Positions 1-9,071 of a DNA stretch of 64,000 nt are shown in pieces. This stretch comes from Anaerolineales bacterium. GTDB lineage: Bacteria; Chloroflexota; Anaerolineae; Anaerolineales; RBG-16-64-43. The position numbers were made by a program, and so were the translations under genes. A model generated the notes under the pieces. That model saw only the letters and a list, made by a program, of their open reading frames with translations, was not told the origin of the DNA and ran no database searches. Each line of letters begins with the position of its first letter. Positions within the stretch are counted from its first letter, which is position 1. The stretch covers positions 16,225 to 80,224 of the forward strand of contig JAFGCU010000009.1 of NCBI GenBank assembly GCA_016932475.1. The letters are read 5' to 3'.

Positions 1-480
1 ATTCACCAGGAACATCATTCCGATCCGCACCACGCCGATGGCCTGGTCGGCAAAAAACCGGCGAACCGCGTCCACATCGGACGTGCTGCGCTGGATCAAT
101 TCACCGGTGGGCATCCGGTCGTGATAGGAGAACGGCAGGTGCTGAATGTGATCGTAGAGCGTGTTGCGCAGCCGCCGCGCGACTCCCTCCGAGGCTCCGG
201 CCGTCGATCGGCCGCTGAGAAAGGAGAAAAGTCCCTCCGCCAGCGCCAGTCCGATGATCCCCGCCGCCAGAATCGGCAGGAAGCCGGCTAATACCGTCTG
301 GCCGACCACCCTATCCACCAGAAAGCCCAACAGGTAGAACGTGCCGGTCTTGGCGGCGCTGGCTCCCGCTTGCGCGAACATTGCAAAGAGGTATAAGCCG
401 CGAAAGCCCGCTGAGTATCTCCACAGGATACTCAGGCGTTCTCCCACGGATCCGGTCTTTTCCGCTTGTTTTTCGGCCAT
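1..480 (-). CDS. ABC exporter, N-terminal transmembrane part (runs off the window)
   Basis: The reading frame is open from an ATG at 480 to the left edge, giving 160 residues. Residues about 25-85 form two hydrophobic segments, and a stretch near residues 125-140 (TGELIQRSTSDVDAVRRF) is typical of the first cytoplasmic loop of type-1 ABC exporters of the MsbA/LmrA kind. A GAGG ribosome-binding site lies about 5 bases before the ATG. The ATP-binding domain would lie outside the window. The substrate cannot be judged from this part. Confidence 0.85.
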   Translation of the reverse strand, partial: MAEKQAEKTGSVGERLSILWRYSAGFRGLYLFAMFAQAGASAAKTGTFYLLGFLVDRVVGQTVLAGFLPILAAGIIGLALAEGLFSFLSGRSTAGASEGVARRLRNTLYDHIQHLPFSYHDRMPTGELIQRSTSDVDAVRRFFADQAIGVVRIGMMFLVN

Positions 481-504
481 TTCGTCCTCATACGTATGAA
501 AAGA

Positions 505-570
505 AAAACCACGGGTTTTCCAACACCGTGGTTAAAGAAAAAACCACGGGCTTTGTCTTGCGCCCGTGGT
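505..570 (-). terminator. Tandem hairpins with T-tracts on the minus strand
   Basis: There are two stems: 543-551 with 562-570 (9 bp, ACCACGGGC/GCCCGTGGT) and 508-514 with 526-532 (7 bp). On the minus strand each is followed directly by a run of T. They sit between the amidohydrolase gene and the ABC exporter gene, so they probably end transcripts coming from the amidohydrolase side. The 200 bases between 571 and 767 show no gene. Confidence 0.6.
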
Positions 571-767
571 CGATTTCCAAGTGAAACGCTACCGGTCTAC
601 AGGCGCAATCCGAGAAGGCAGAATGGGATCACCACCCTCCGTCTCCATCTTCACAATCGCTTCAAACTCCTTATTCATCAAATGCGCCTTTCTGCTGGAA
701 TGGTGCGAATCTACCACGCCGCGGGAAAACGGTCAAGCCGGATGCACAAACATCCCCACCTCGCAGG

Positions 768-2222
768 TCATTCCCCCTTGTACGCCGACGCCTCCCGGAA
801 CCATTTTGGCTGCCGGAGCCGGTTCTTGCGGTAGAAGGTTTTCAAGCGCTTCCAATTCTTCGACCAACGGCTCTTAACCTTCCGTGACGGAGGCAAAATC
901 CCCAGGAACCGCAGCGCGTTCCATCCCATGAAATCCCGCATCTCATTTTTCGTAAAGATTTTTCCCCCTGCCAGCACCCGCGCGTAGCGCTCCATGAATT
1001 CTTCGTAATGCTCCACCCGCGCAATGACGTGCCAGTCTATGCCGAATAGCAGCCGCTGTTGAATGACGCCCGGGAATTCGCGGCACATCGCGGTAAAAGC
1101 CTCTTGGTATTTGGGAATGTTCCGATCATCCATCACCGGATGGTGCGCCACATCCGCATATAAATTCGGGTAACGGGCCAGCATTCCGGCGACCTCTCGG
1201 ACCCAATGCACCGTCGGTTCCGCGCCGGAGGGCAAATCCGAAGCGCGGCCGGGCGCACCCGCGACCCTCCGCCGGAACGCCTGCCAGGGGCGGTCAAAAA
1301 ACGGCTGGCGCGGTACGTCGAGGTACTCCTCCGGCCGGCTCCACCCGAAGTGCGCCAGGTTGACGTGCAGCCGCGGGTACCGCTCAAGGACGGCGCGCCA
1401 GTAACGCGGGCTGGCGAAATCGAAGCTGGCCCGCGGGTATGCCTCGATTCCATCGTGGGTGCAGTGGCCCGTGATTGGAACCTCCTCCCGTTCGCAATAG
1501 CGGTACAGTTCCGAGAGCACTTCGTCATACTGCGCACCGGTAAACACTTCATAGCGCGTCATGCCGTTCCGGCGAAAAATGCTCCGCCGCTGGGTATCCA
1601 CCACGGTGTTTCCGAACGGGCGGTATCCGAGAGGGTTGTACACTTTGATCCCGATGAATCCCTTGTTGCGGACGGCCTCCTTCGCGGAATCCAGCGAGCT
1701 GTACTTTTCTCTGGGTCCGCCGTCAGGCTCGCCGGGCCCCGGCAGCCCGGCCCGGTAGGCGAGTTCGCGGGTCGGGTCGAACGGCGCAAACGGGTGGACC
1801 CTGCCCTTGAAGGGAAGCACCACATCCCGGTATACCGCATCGATCTGTTCCACGATCGGCTGCAGTCTTCGGGAGTGTTTGAACCCGTATTCGAAATCCA
1901 CCATCAAGGGGACGGATAATTCGATCCGGTCCTTTTGGAACGCGCTGAACATCCGGCGCGTGATCTCCTCCATATCGCCCTGGGAAAGGATATCCGCCCA
2001 ATTACGGTAATTCTTTCCGGTGTAGGTGAAGGCAATTTGTTTGACGAGGTCTACGAACCACCCGTGGCTTTCTCCGCGGATGGCCGTTTCGATCACGGTG
2101 AAAAGGATCGGCGCCAGCAGCCGGATGTACCATTCCGGGTAGGTGCGCGAAAGCAGATATCCCTTGAGGGGGATATCCCTGCCGCGGAACACGTGGGCAT
2201 GCACATCGATAACCGGCGTCAT
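768..2222 (-). CDS. Amidohydrolase-family metal-dependent hydrolase
   Basis: This 484-residue protein begins with an HxH metal motif (residues 8-10, in DVHAHVF). It continues with a histidine in ITGHCTHDG, another in VNLAHFGW, and a late aspartate in FGIDWHV. This is the metal-ligand order of the amidohydrolase-2 (PF04909) TIM-barrel family, which hydrolyses or decarboxylates ring and amide substrates. There is no signal peptide, so it is probably cytoplasmic. The ATG at 2222 has a GAGAGGCGG site just upstream. A decayed copy of its N-terminal third lies at 4330-4548. The substrate is unknown. Confidence 0.8.
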   Translation of the reverse strand: MTPVIDVHAHVFRGRDIPLKGYLLSRTYPEWYIRLLAPILFTVIETAIRGESHGWFVDLVKQIAFTYTGKNYRNWADILSQGDMEEITRRMFSAFQKDRIELSVPLMVDFEYGFKHSRRLQPIVEQIDAVYRDVVLPFKGRVHPFAPFDPTRELAYRAGLPGPGEPDGGPREKYSSLDSAKEAVRNKGFIGIKVYNPLGYRPFGNTVVDTQRRSIFRRNGMTRYEVFTGAQYDEVLSELYRYCEREEVPITGHCTHDGIEAYPRASFDFASPRYWRAVLERYPRLHVNLAHFGWSRPEEYLDVPRQPFFDRPWQAFRRRVAGAPGRASDLPSGAEPTVHWVREVAGMLARYPNLYADVAHHPVMDDRNIPKYQEAFTAMCREFPGVIQQRLLFGIDWHVIARVEHYEEFMERYARVLAGGKIFTKNEMRDFMGWNALRFLGILPPSRKVKSRWSKNWKRLKTFYRKNRLRQPKWFREASAYKGE

Positions 2223-2471
2223 CGCCGCCTCTCAAAATACCCCGGGCTAATTCCGGAACACGGGGATATTCGTTCGAATGCCTTTATTGTAAATGCGATT
2301 CGGATTTCGGCAACCCGGCCGTCAGGACAAGCTTGACGGCATCCCATGCCGGGAAAGGATATTCCTTCGCGGGTTTTCGGGCAGAGGCGCAAACAGGAAA
2401 AGGCGGATTTCACCGTCCTGCCGGCGCCACCCCGCCGGTCAATGCGAGCGATCCGAAATGAACGAACCTCT

Positions 2472-3989
2472 TCAGGACCCGCCGGAGGAATCCAAGATCC
2501 GGTAAAGCCGGAAATCTTCATTCTGGAATATCAGAATCAACCGCCCCGCCTCTTTCAGCTGGTCAATTTCCGCATTGGCAATCTGTAATCCTTCGTCTTC
2601 GTGTTCAAATATGCACAGGTAATCGCCTCTGTCGATATCGGAGGATTCGCTGATCTGGAGAGAAGGCCGACCGGTCGTTAACCGCAGCGCCCGCGGTTTG
2701 AAAAAGAGAATTACCGACTCTTCCGTCGAATTATTTTCGATGTACTCAAACAACTCCTGCGCCGAATTGGAAAACGGACCTTCGAAGAAGGCCCGATTAC
2801 TCCGCTGGTTTGCGAGTGTCAATTCCGCCGATTGTCGCAGGAAGAAGAATCCAACCAGCGCCACACAGAGAAATGCCGCCGCAAGGGCCGCCTTTCTCTC
2901 CGCGCCCTCCAAGGCTCCGATAAACCACTCCACTCCAAGGAAGAAAAAAAATAATCCCAACGGAAGTATGGGCAGTAAAAACCGGATTCCCTGCGTGGCC
3001 GGCCACAGGAGGATCATCCCCATCATGGCCGCGCCATAGATCGCGAAAACATAATACCGGCGAAGGTTTCTGAGCACGCCTATTAAAACAAACGGAAGGG
3101 CGGCCCCGAACACCAGCGGATAAAATGGAACGGCCGCGAAGAGAAGCTGCCATCGTTCCACATAATACGTAAAATTCGTTTTGATCTGGCCGAGAGAAAT
3201 CTCCCCGAGGGATTGCAGATACCCCTGTTCCCCGCCCGGCAACAACAGATATGCCATTCCCGCCAGGACGAGAAAAACCAGGTACGGCAGGGCGTGGAGA
3301 AACCAGGGCTTCCAGCCTTTCCAATCCGTTCCGGACCGCGGAACCCCCGCCAATGCGATCAGCTCCGACAGCAGGGCGATGCACACTAAAATGATTCCCG
3401 CCGTGCGGACGAAGCAGGATGCGGCCAGGAAGACGCCGAGGAGGGTATATTCCTTCCACCCGGCCGGTTCCGCATGTCGTTCCACAAGGACATTCTGGAT
3501 CAGCAGAATCGCGGCCATGGAAAACAGTAGAAAGGGAATGTCGGAAAGTATATCGTTGAACAGGCTGAGGACCGCCGGATTCAATCCCATTAGCGCCGCC
3601 AATCCGATCCAGCTTAAAGAGGAAAGCCGGCGGCGGAATCCAAACGCGAGGATGATCAGGCAGAAGATGTGGCAGATAACGTTGACGGCTTTCAAGGCCG
3701 CAAGGTTCAATCCGAACAAGGCGGTTGGAAGCGCCAGCAGCACCGATGTGCCCCAGGGATAGGCAACCGGGCCGAGATTCTTTGAGGATTGGGTCATCGT
3801 AAAAGCGTTCGCGGTCAGGAATTCGGAAACCCGGCCTTCGACGATACTCTCGGCCTGCATGATATAGGAAGCAAAATCATCCCCCCAAACGTGACCGTTG
3901 TGGATCATACCGACACCCAACAGAGCGGATAGCGCGATCACGGCGGCCAAGACGATCCACATCCATTTTCCAGACATTCGATCTCCCAT
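2472..3989 (-). CDS. Polytopic membrane glycosyltransferase, GT-C/PMT type
   Basis: A 505-residue membrane protein with about ten hydrophobic segments and a C-terminal soluble tail of about 100 residues. The first transmembrane segment is followed by an acidic pair (WGDDFASYIMQAESI, about residues 36-50), where GT-C enzymes such as ArnT and the PMT/GT39 family keep catalytic aspartates. Such enzymes move a sugar from a polyprenyl phosphate carrier to protein or lipid on the outer face of the membrane. The start at 3989 has GAGGCGAGG upstream; a second ATG four codons in (3977) is also possible. A TATAAT lies upstream on the same strand near 4086-4091. The acceptor is unknown. Confidence 0.7.
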   Translation of the reverse strand: MGDRMSGKWMWIVLAAVIALSALLGVGMIHNGHVWGDDFASYIMQAESIVEGRVSEFLTANAFTMTQSSKNLGPVAYPWGTSVLLALPTALFGLNLAALKAVNVICHIFCLIILAFGFRRRLSSLSWIGLAALMGLNPAVLSLFNDILSDIPFLLFSMAAILLIQNVLVERHAEPAGWKEYTLLGVFLAASCFVRTAGIILVCIALLSELIALAGVPRSGTDWKGWKPWFLHALPYLVFLVLAGMAYLLLPGGEQGYLQSLGEISLGQIKTNFTYYVERWQLLFAAVPFYPLVFGAALPFVLIGVLRNLRRYYVFAIYGAAMMGMILLWPATQGIRFLLPILPLGLFFFFLGVEWFIGALEGAERKAALAAAFLCVALVGFFFLRQSAELTLANQRSNRAFFEGPFSNSAQELFEYIENNSTEESVILFFKPRALRLTTGRPSLQISESSDIDRGDYLCIFEHEDEGLQIANAEIDQLKEAGRLILIFQNEDFRLYRILDSSGGS

Positions 3990-4329
3990 TCAATCCTCGC
4001 CTCCTCGAAATGCGCACTTGTGTCCGGCGCCTTCGGCCTTTTTTCTCCGGATCGCTCATGAACCACGCTCGTGCCGCAACGTTTATTATAATCTTCCATG
4101 GAGCGGTTCTGCGGATCTATCGAAGGGTCGCCGGGCGCATTAATTCCCATCGCGAATAGGGGCGGCTTTGAGATGTCGCGCCCGGAAGGTGCGATCCCGG
4201 AGGCGCCCTATGAGCATACCCATAATGGTCACCCTTACCCCGCAGACCTACGGGTTGAGGTTGGGTTTAGGGGTATGGGCTAGGGTTCAGGACAGGATTT
4301 GCGTTAATAGACCGGCGAGATCGAAAAAT
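3990..4329. other. Intergenic stretch with no gene seen
   Basis: This gap holds the probable upstream region of the GT-C gene, including a minus-strand TATAAT within 4080-4095. It also has imperfect short repeats rich in GGGTT/TAGGG around 4225-4300. No open frame here resembles a known protein. Confidence 0.4.
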
Positions 4330-4548
4330 AAATAAGCATCCAAAGGGACGAACAACTCGACCTTGTCCTGCTTGAACGAACGGACATCCAGTGCGCGATC
4401 TCTTCCAAATCCCCCGGGAGAGAATATCCGCCCAATGGAGGCAATTCTTTCCGGTATAGGCAATAGCGATCCGCTTGACGAGGTCCACGAACCACCCGTG
4501 GCTTTCTCCGCGGATGGCCGTTTCGATCACGGTGAAAAGGACCGGCGT
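4330..4548 (-). pseudogene. Decayed fragment of an amidohydrolase gene
   Basis: On the minus strand, 4548 down to about 4430 encodes a stretch nearly identical to part of the intact amidohydrolase at 768-2222 (IETAIRGESHGWFVDLVK, then YTGKN and WADILS). The nucleotide match covers about 1895-2110 of the intact gene. Below about 4420 the frame is lost, although DNA similarity continues in pieces to about 4330. Only the N-terminal third is represented and no start codon region survives. It looks like the remains of a tandem or dispersed duplication. Confidence 0.75.
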
Positions 4549-4675
4549 CGTCCCGCCTCCCGATTGGATTTAATTGGAAATGAATGTTGTTAAGTAATTA
4601 TTGTTTCCTCATCCCGGATTTCGGCCAACCGAAATCCGTTCACAGATAGGCGGCATTGGGGGTAAAGAAAAAGCC

Positions 4676-4910
4676 GCCTCCCCCTCCTCTGTCCTCCCCC
4701 GTTAGCCAAAGAACAGGAGCCGCTAACGGGGGAGGATTCTTATGACGGTTTCATCTCCCGGCTGAAGAACAGGAGCGGCTACAGGGCTCTCCGCCCCCTC
4801 CTCTGTCCTCCCCCGTTAGCGGAAGAACAAGAGCCGCGAACGGGGGAGGATTCTTATGACGGTTTCATCTCCCGGCTGAAGAACAGGAGCGGCTAACGGG
4901 GGAGGATTCT
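4676..4910. repeat. Two diverged tandem copies of a ~115 bp unit with inverted repeats
   Basis: The unit at about 4680-4795 recurs at about 4796-4907. Each copy has CCTCCCCCGTTAGC, a short AAGAACAGGAGC-like loop and the inverse GCTAACGGGGGAGG, then a common ATTCTTATGACGGTTTCATC segment. In the first copy the inverted repeat is perfect over 14 bp (4693-4706 with 4722-4735). The same motif appears once more at 4892-4905. The block ends at the stop codon of the serpin gene. Confidence 0.75.
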
Positions 4911-6190
4911 TACGATGGATTCATCACCCTCCCCATAAACAGGATCGTGCCGGTGGGGTTATCCCGGATCAGGAAGAAGAACGGCCGGTCGATCTTGAAC
5001 TCGATCGGATCGGCGGGCATGGAGGTGGCGCCGACGATCACGGTCGTCGCGGCGGCTGCCTCGGTTCCGGCTTCGTCGACGGCCACAAACGCCTTATGCA
5101 GGACGTCGGTGACGTACAGATCGCGCCGGCCGTCCATGCCCGAGAGATCCGCGGCCTGCGGATCGAAGGCGTCCCGCATTCCAAGCGCCTCCAGCCCATC
5201 CGCCATGCTCAGCGACCACTCATACTTGTATTTCGGCAGGGTGAGGACCACCTGGCCCCACTTCATCGCCGCCAGGGTGCCTTCCAGGAATTCGGCGTTC
5301 AACCGGGCTTCGACATCCCCGAATTCCCCCTCATCCGGAAGCAGGATAAGCATGGAAAGCTGCCAACCGGCGTACGGGAGTTCGATCGCGCGGTACCCAT
5401 CCCCGGTCGTGGTGCTCAGAGAGGCTTGTTCGTGCATCATCGGCACATCAACCGCCGTTCCATCCAACAACCGGAAGGAGCCCGGGTGAGTGGAGTCCGG
5501 TTCGAAGGAATGCAGCCAGGCGGCTTTGAAATACACCGCATTGGCCAGCACCAGCCGGGTGAGCGCATCCAGCGCGCCCTGCGGGATGATGTCTTTTATT
5601 TTCTGATTGGTCGATTGGCTGACCCACTCGTTGATCTTCTGTCGGGCGGCTTCGGCGTCCTGTTCATAATCCACCAGACGCATGCCGGCGGCGTAGTTGG
5701 CGGCCAGCGTATCCAGAAAATCCTGCTCGAAAGCGAACCCGGCCTGCCCCCAAAGCGAATTGGCCACATTCAACCGGAACACCTGATCCGGTTCCAAATC
5801 CTCCGAATTGGAACGGCTTTCCAGTTCCAGCGCCAGCTTGTTGAACGCCGGATGCAGCCGGTCCGCCGGCAGGAGGAAATGCAGCGCCTGCGCCATTTGA
5901 GCGGCCGTTTCCCCCTTTGCGCCGGCATAGGTCATCGCCAGCGCGATCGAGATGCTGTAGGGCGAATAGAACACGTTCTCATCCCCCGCGGCCAGCTGCG
6001 GATACAACGCGAATGCGAATTCGTTGTTGCCGCGGACAAGATCCGCCAGGTCGGCATCCGCCACCTGCGGGGCAAGTTCGCGCGGCAGGTCCGAATGGAT
6101 TTCCTGGGCCTGGACCGGCGCGGGCGCGCAGGCCGGCAGGAGGAGAAGTGCGGATGTCAGAATCATGGCCAGGGAATATTTGGCTTTCAC
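4910..6190 (-). CDS. Serpin-family protease inhibitor, lipoprotein
   Basis: A 426-residue serpin. A GTG at 6190 with AGGAGG four bases upstream gives an N-terminal lipoprotein signal ending in LLPAC, so the protein is probably anchored on the outer face of the membrane. The serpin fold is clear: NVFYSPYSISIALAM near the start, then VLANAVYFKAAW, and a reactive-loop hinge GTEAAAATTVIV of the inhibitory type with small residues. The C-terminal strand is DRPFFFLIRDNPTGTILFMGRV. The scissile bond lies around GATSMPADP, but the target protease cannot be read from it. Longer upstream starts only read through the neighbouring gene in another frame. Confidence 0.92.
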   Translation of the reverse strand: MKAKYSLAMILTSALLLLPACAPAPVQAQEIHSDLPRELAPQVADADLADLVRGNNEFAFALYPQLAAGDENVFYSPYSISIALAMTYAGAKGETAAQMAQALHFLLPADRLHPAFNKLALELESRSNSEDLEPDQVFRLNVANSLWGQAGFAFEQDFLDTLAANYAAGMRLVDYEQDAEAARQKINEWVSQSTNQKIKDIIPQGALDALTRLVLANAVYFKAAWLHSFEPDSTHPGSFRLLDGTAVDVPMMHEQASLSTTTGDGYRAIELPYAGWQLSMLILLPDEGEFGDVEARLNAEFLEGTLAAMKWGQVVLTLPKYKYEWSLSMADGLEALGMRDAFDPQAADLSGMDGRRDLYVTDVLHKAFVAVDEAGTEAAAATTVIVGATSMPADPIEFKIDRPFFFLIRDNPTGTILFMGRVMNPS

Positions 6191-6204
6191 GGTACCTCCT
6201 TCAG

Positions 6205-6250
6205 ACCTCTCCCCTTCCCCTCCCCAAGAGGGGGAAAGGAACAGGAGTGA
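6205..6250. repeat. C/G-rich palindromic intergenic repeat
   Basis: CCTCTCCCCTTCCCCTCCCC followed by GAGGGGGAAAGG forms an imperfect hairpin just upstream of the serpin start. It belongs to the same family as the elements at 8927, 14687, 18312, 24300, 26249 and 63862. Confidence 0.5.
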
Positions 6251-6296
6251 ACTCGTATATTGTAGACGCCGAGCGGCGCTCCAGGTTCCCGAGCCG

Positions 6297-7433
6297 TTAT
6301 GATTGGGGTAGAACTTCTTTTCTATAGAACCGGTATCGTTTGTAGACCTTGGCGCCCATGTTATGCGCCAGGTCCCAGGTATCCGGGTTGTCTTCGCCGG
6401 TAAGCGACATATCCGCCCACTTGTACCCCTTGGAGGCAGCGCGCCGGGCCATCTCGTCGAACAGCAGGATCGCAACGCCGGTATCCCAAAATTCCGGCGG
6501 GACGACGATGCTTTTGATGGAAATCGATTCCGGCCGTTTGTTCCGGTACCGGAGCGCGCGCAGGTAATCCCACGGATACCGCAATCCGTTGAGGTGAATC
6601 AGGACCTCGTTGTAATTGGGAATGGCCGGGAACCAGCCGACGGCCTTGCCATCCATCTCCGCGAACAGGACCAGTTCGGGATCGGCCAGGTCTTTGAGCG
6701 GCATCACCAGGCTTTCGATCGACTCGCGGGTGTAGGAGATAAAACCGGGAAGGTGCGCCAGCGCCCGGTTTTGAAGATCCCACACACGGTCGATCTCCCC
6801 CTGCAGATCGTCCATTTTCGCTCCGCGGATGGTCACGGCTTTCCGCCGGCGGACCCGTTCGGCCAGACGCGACAGGCGCCGGACCTGCGGCGTGTTCAGA
6901 TCGATATCGATCGAATACGCCAAGTTATCGGCATCACGCTTGATCAATCCGAAACGCTCGCAGAAATCCCTGTAATAGGGCGGATGATGAGCGCACAACA
7001 TGGCCGGCGGCCGGTCATACCCCTCGACCAGGATACCGCGCGAGTCCTCACGGTCGAGGTTGAAAGGGCCGTAGATGGCGGACATCCGGCGGGTCCGGGC
7101 CCAATCCTCGGCGCGGCCGAGGAGGGCTTCGGCGACGGCATACTCTTCCACGCATTCGAAAAAACCGAACATGCACTCGGCGTGGCCGCGTTCGCGCGAA
7201 TCCGCCTCATCTTCCGCGCAGGAGATCGTGCCCGCCGGCTTGCCGTCCTTCCAGGCGATGAACAGTTCGGCGTATCCCTGCTTGAAGAACAACCCGCGTT
7301 TGGGGTCGATGACTTTTTCGCGCTCGGGCAGGAGCGGCGGCACCCACAGCGGATCCTTGGAATAGATCCGCCAGGGGAATGTGAGAAAACTCCGCCTGTC
7401 TCTGGCTGTTTGGACGGAACGGACCTCAACCAT
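6297..7433 (-). CDS. GNAT-like acetyltransferase family protein
   Basis: A 378-residue soluble protein. It resembles large GNAT-fold proteins, with a basic N-terminus (FPWRIYSKDPLWVPPL), an FIAWKDGKPAGTISC strand pair, and a C-terminal segment GVAILLFDEMARRAASKGYKWADMSLTGEDN resembling an acyl-CoA-binding helix region. The ATG at 7433 has CGGAG eight bases upstream. It overlaps the stop of the upstream symporter gene by 8 bases, so the two are probably co-transcribed. The substrate is unknown and the family call is moderate. Confidence 0.65.
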   Translation of the reverse strand: MVEVRSVQTARDRRSFLTFPWRIYSKDPLWVPPLLPEREKVIDPKRGLFFKQGYAELFIAWKDGKPAGTISCAEDEADSRERGHAECMFGFFECVEEYAVAEALLGRAEDWARTRRMSAIYGPFNLDREDSRGILVEGYDRPPAMLCAHHPPYYRDFCERFGLIKRDADNLAYSIDIDLNTPQVRRLSRLAERVRRRKAVTIRGAKMDDLQGEIDRVWDLQNRALAHLPGFISYTRESIESLVMPLKDLADPELVLFAEMDGKAVGWFPAIPNYNEVLIHLNGLRYPWDYLRALRYRNKRPESISIKSIVVPPEFWDTGVAILLFDEMARRAASKGYKWADMSLTGEDNPDTWDLAHNMGAKVYKRYRFYRKEVLPQS

Positions 7434-8808
7434 GCTTGCGCTCCGGCGGATCGGCCGGGATCGTTGTGGAGCGGCGCGCTTCCAGCGTGCGCGCGATTTC
7501 CGTGTAGTTATCGCGCCCGAGGGGATACAGAAAAGCGAACAAGATCCCCAAGCCCATCAAGACCGCCGGGATCGGCCCGGCGATGAGCCGGATTCCATTG
7601 ATGGCGCTCTCGGGCTGGACGGCGCTGTTGGGAATGTAACCGGAGCGGTCGAGGACCAGGAGCGCCAGGGGCAGCGCGATCGAAACGGCGATCTTCTGCG
7701 CCAGCGTGATCAGGCTGTAGAACATCCCTTCGTGGCGCTCGCCGGACTGCAGCTCGCCGTATTCGATCGCATCCGGAAGCATCGACCAGGGGATGATGTG
7801 AGCCGCGGACACGCCGATCCCCGCCAGCACGCAGATCACCAGGATCACGGTCAGGCCGGTGGATGAATTCAACGAAGCGAGGGCCAGCAGGACGGCCGCC
7901 AGGAACGCCATCCCCACGATGTACGCCAGGCGCTTATTCAGCCGGCGCGAGATCCACTCCCACAACGGCAGCGCGATCATCGCCACGACGAAGATGGTCG
8001 CCATGATCAGGTCGCTTTGCGCTTCCTGCCGGATGACGTGCTTGATGTAATAGAGCATGATCAGCTGGATGATGGCGACCATCACCCAGGTAAAGAGGTA
8101 GATCACCAGGCTGAACACGAAGGGACGGTTGTGGCGCACCGCCGCGATCGACTCGCGGATCCCCTTCGGCGGCCGGCGCATGTTCTCTTCGCGCTCGCGG
8201 GTGCCGAAGAAGACCAGCCAAAGCGGGATGATGGAGAGGATCCCGAAAATCGAGCCCATCACCAGAACCCGTCCGGCGTTCTCGGGGTGGAAACCACCGA
8301 CGATCATAATCGGAACCGTAAAGGCGATCAGGCTGCCCAGAATGGAGAAAAATGCGCGCGTGCTCATCAGGGAGGTTCGTTCATCGTAATCCGAAGTCAG
8401 TTCGGGCGTCAGCGCCAGGTAGGGCATGTACGCAAACGTGGCCGCCAACTCATACAGGATGAAAACCAGGGAAAAATAAATCCCCAGCGCGAGCGGTTCG
8501 GTGAAAGGCGGCTTCCACCACATCAGCGTGAAGGCCAGCATCAAGGGAATGGCGCCGAAAAGGAGGAACGGGCGCCGGCGCCCCCAGCGCGTGCGGGTGC
8601 GGTCGGAGAGGTACCCGATGACCGGATCGTTGATGTAATCCCAGGTGCCGCCGACGAAGATCGCCAGCGCGGCGACGGAGGCCGGGACTCCGACCACGTC
8701 GGTGAGGAATATGGCAAAAAAAGCGCCGACGATGGTGGTGACCAGGCTGAAGGAAAGGTCGCCCGACCCGTATGCCCATTTTTCGCGGCGGGTGAGTTTG
8801 ACAGCCAT
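7426..8808 (-). CDS. GPH-family sugar:cation symporter (MFS)
   Basis: A 460-residue, twelve-segment transporter. The N-terminus KLTRREKWAYGSGDLSFSL and the motif WDYINDPVIGYLSDRTRTRWGRRRPFLLFGA are hallmarks of the glycoside-pentoside-hexuronide (MelB/XylP) symporters, which import sugars with Na+ or H+. I chose the ATG at 8808, which has AGGAGG eleven bases upstream and begins MAVKLTRREK. The longer frame from 8856 adds 16 residues unlike the family. Its stop overlaps the start of the GNAT-like gene. The sugar is unknown; mannoside enzymes lie next door on the other strand. Confidence 0.88.
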   Translation of the reverse strand: MAVKLTRREKWAYGSGDLSFSLVTTIVGAFFAIFLTDVVGVPASVAALAIFVGGTWDYINDPVIGYLSDRTRTRWGRRRPFLLFGAIPLMLAFTLMWWKPPFTEPLALGIYFSLVFILYELAATFAYMPYLALTPELTSDYDERTSLMSTRAFFSILGSLIAFTVPIMIVGGFHPENAGRVLVMGSIFGILSIIPLWLVFFGTREREENMRRPPKGIRESIAAVRHNRPFVFSLVIYLFTWVMVAIIQLIMLYYIKHVIRQEAQSDLIMATIFVVAMIALPLWEWISRRLNKRLAYIVGMAFLAAVLLALASLNSSTGLTVILVICVLAGIGVSAAHIIPWSMLPDAIEYGELQSGERHEGMFYSLITLAQKIAVSIALPLALLVLDRSGYIPNSAVQPESAINGIRLIAGPIPAVLMGLGILFAFLYPLGRDNYTEIARTLEARRSTTIPADPPERKHG

Positions 8809-8926
8809 GCCTTGGAAAACCTCCTGGGGATGAATGCACAACGGAGATCGGGGCAATTATATGCGAAACGCCGTCGGCGCGGGCCGCAGATCGGGTTGAT
8901 CCGCGACGCGCCATCCCCTCCCCCGG

Positions 8927-8951
8927 CCCCTCCCCATTGGATGGGGAGGGG
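8927..8951. repeat. Perfect 11-bp C/G hairpin
   Basis: CCCCTCCCCAT at 8927-8937 pairs with ATGGGGAGGGG at 8941-8951 across a three-base loop. There is no T-tract. It belongs to the intergenic palindrome family; an almost identical hairpin occurs at 63862-63884. Confidence 0.6.
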
Positions 8952-9000
8952 AGAAATTCATTTGCGGACACCCTGCCGTCAAGGATCTCAAGGTTCCGTA

Positions 9001-9009
9001 TGCTATAAT
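9001..9009 (+). promoter_or_regulatory. Extended -10 promoter element for the GH130 gene
   Basis: TGCTATAAT at 9001-9009 is a perfect -10 hexamer with an extended TG. It lies 62 bases before the GH130 start, and no convincing -35 hexamer is seen. A small hairpin (GGGCTgagaAGCCC) follows in the leader. Confidence 0.45.
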
Positions 9010-9071
9010 GCCGCGTCCGTTTTATAAATCGGGCTGAGAAGCCCAATCACCGGTAAAGGAGCGATCCGCTT

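Noticed and set aside
1206..1919. A 237-codon open frame on the plus strand
   Set aside because: It lies opposite the amidohydrolase gene, has unnatural composition rich in Arg/Pro/Gly and no recognisable domain; it is a shadow of the GC-rich coding strand.
2219..2521. A 100-codon minus-strand frame between the GT-C and amidohydrolase genes
   Set aside because: It overlaps the end of the GT-C gene in another frame, its composition is not protein-like and its start has no ribosome-binding site.
4220..4300. Telomere-like GGGTTTAGGGG words
   Set aside because: Irregular, short and surrounded by chromosomal genes; no sign of a replicon end.
4680..4910. Possible CRISPR array because of repeated arms
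   Set aside because: Only two or three irregular copies, inverted arms and no regular unique spacers; no cas genes nearby.
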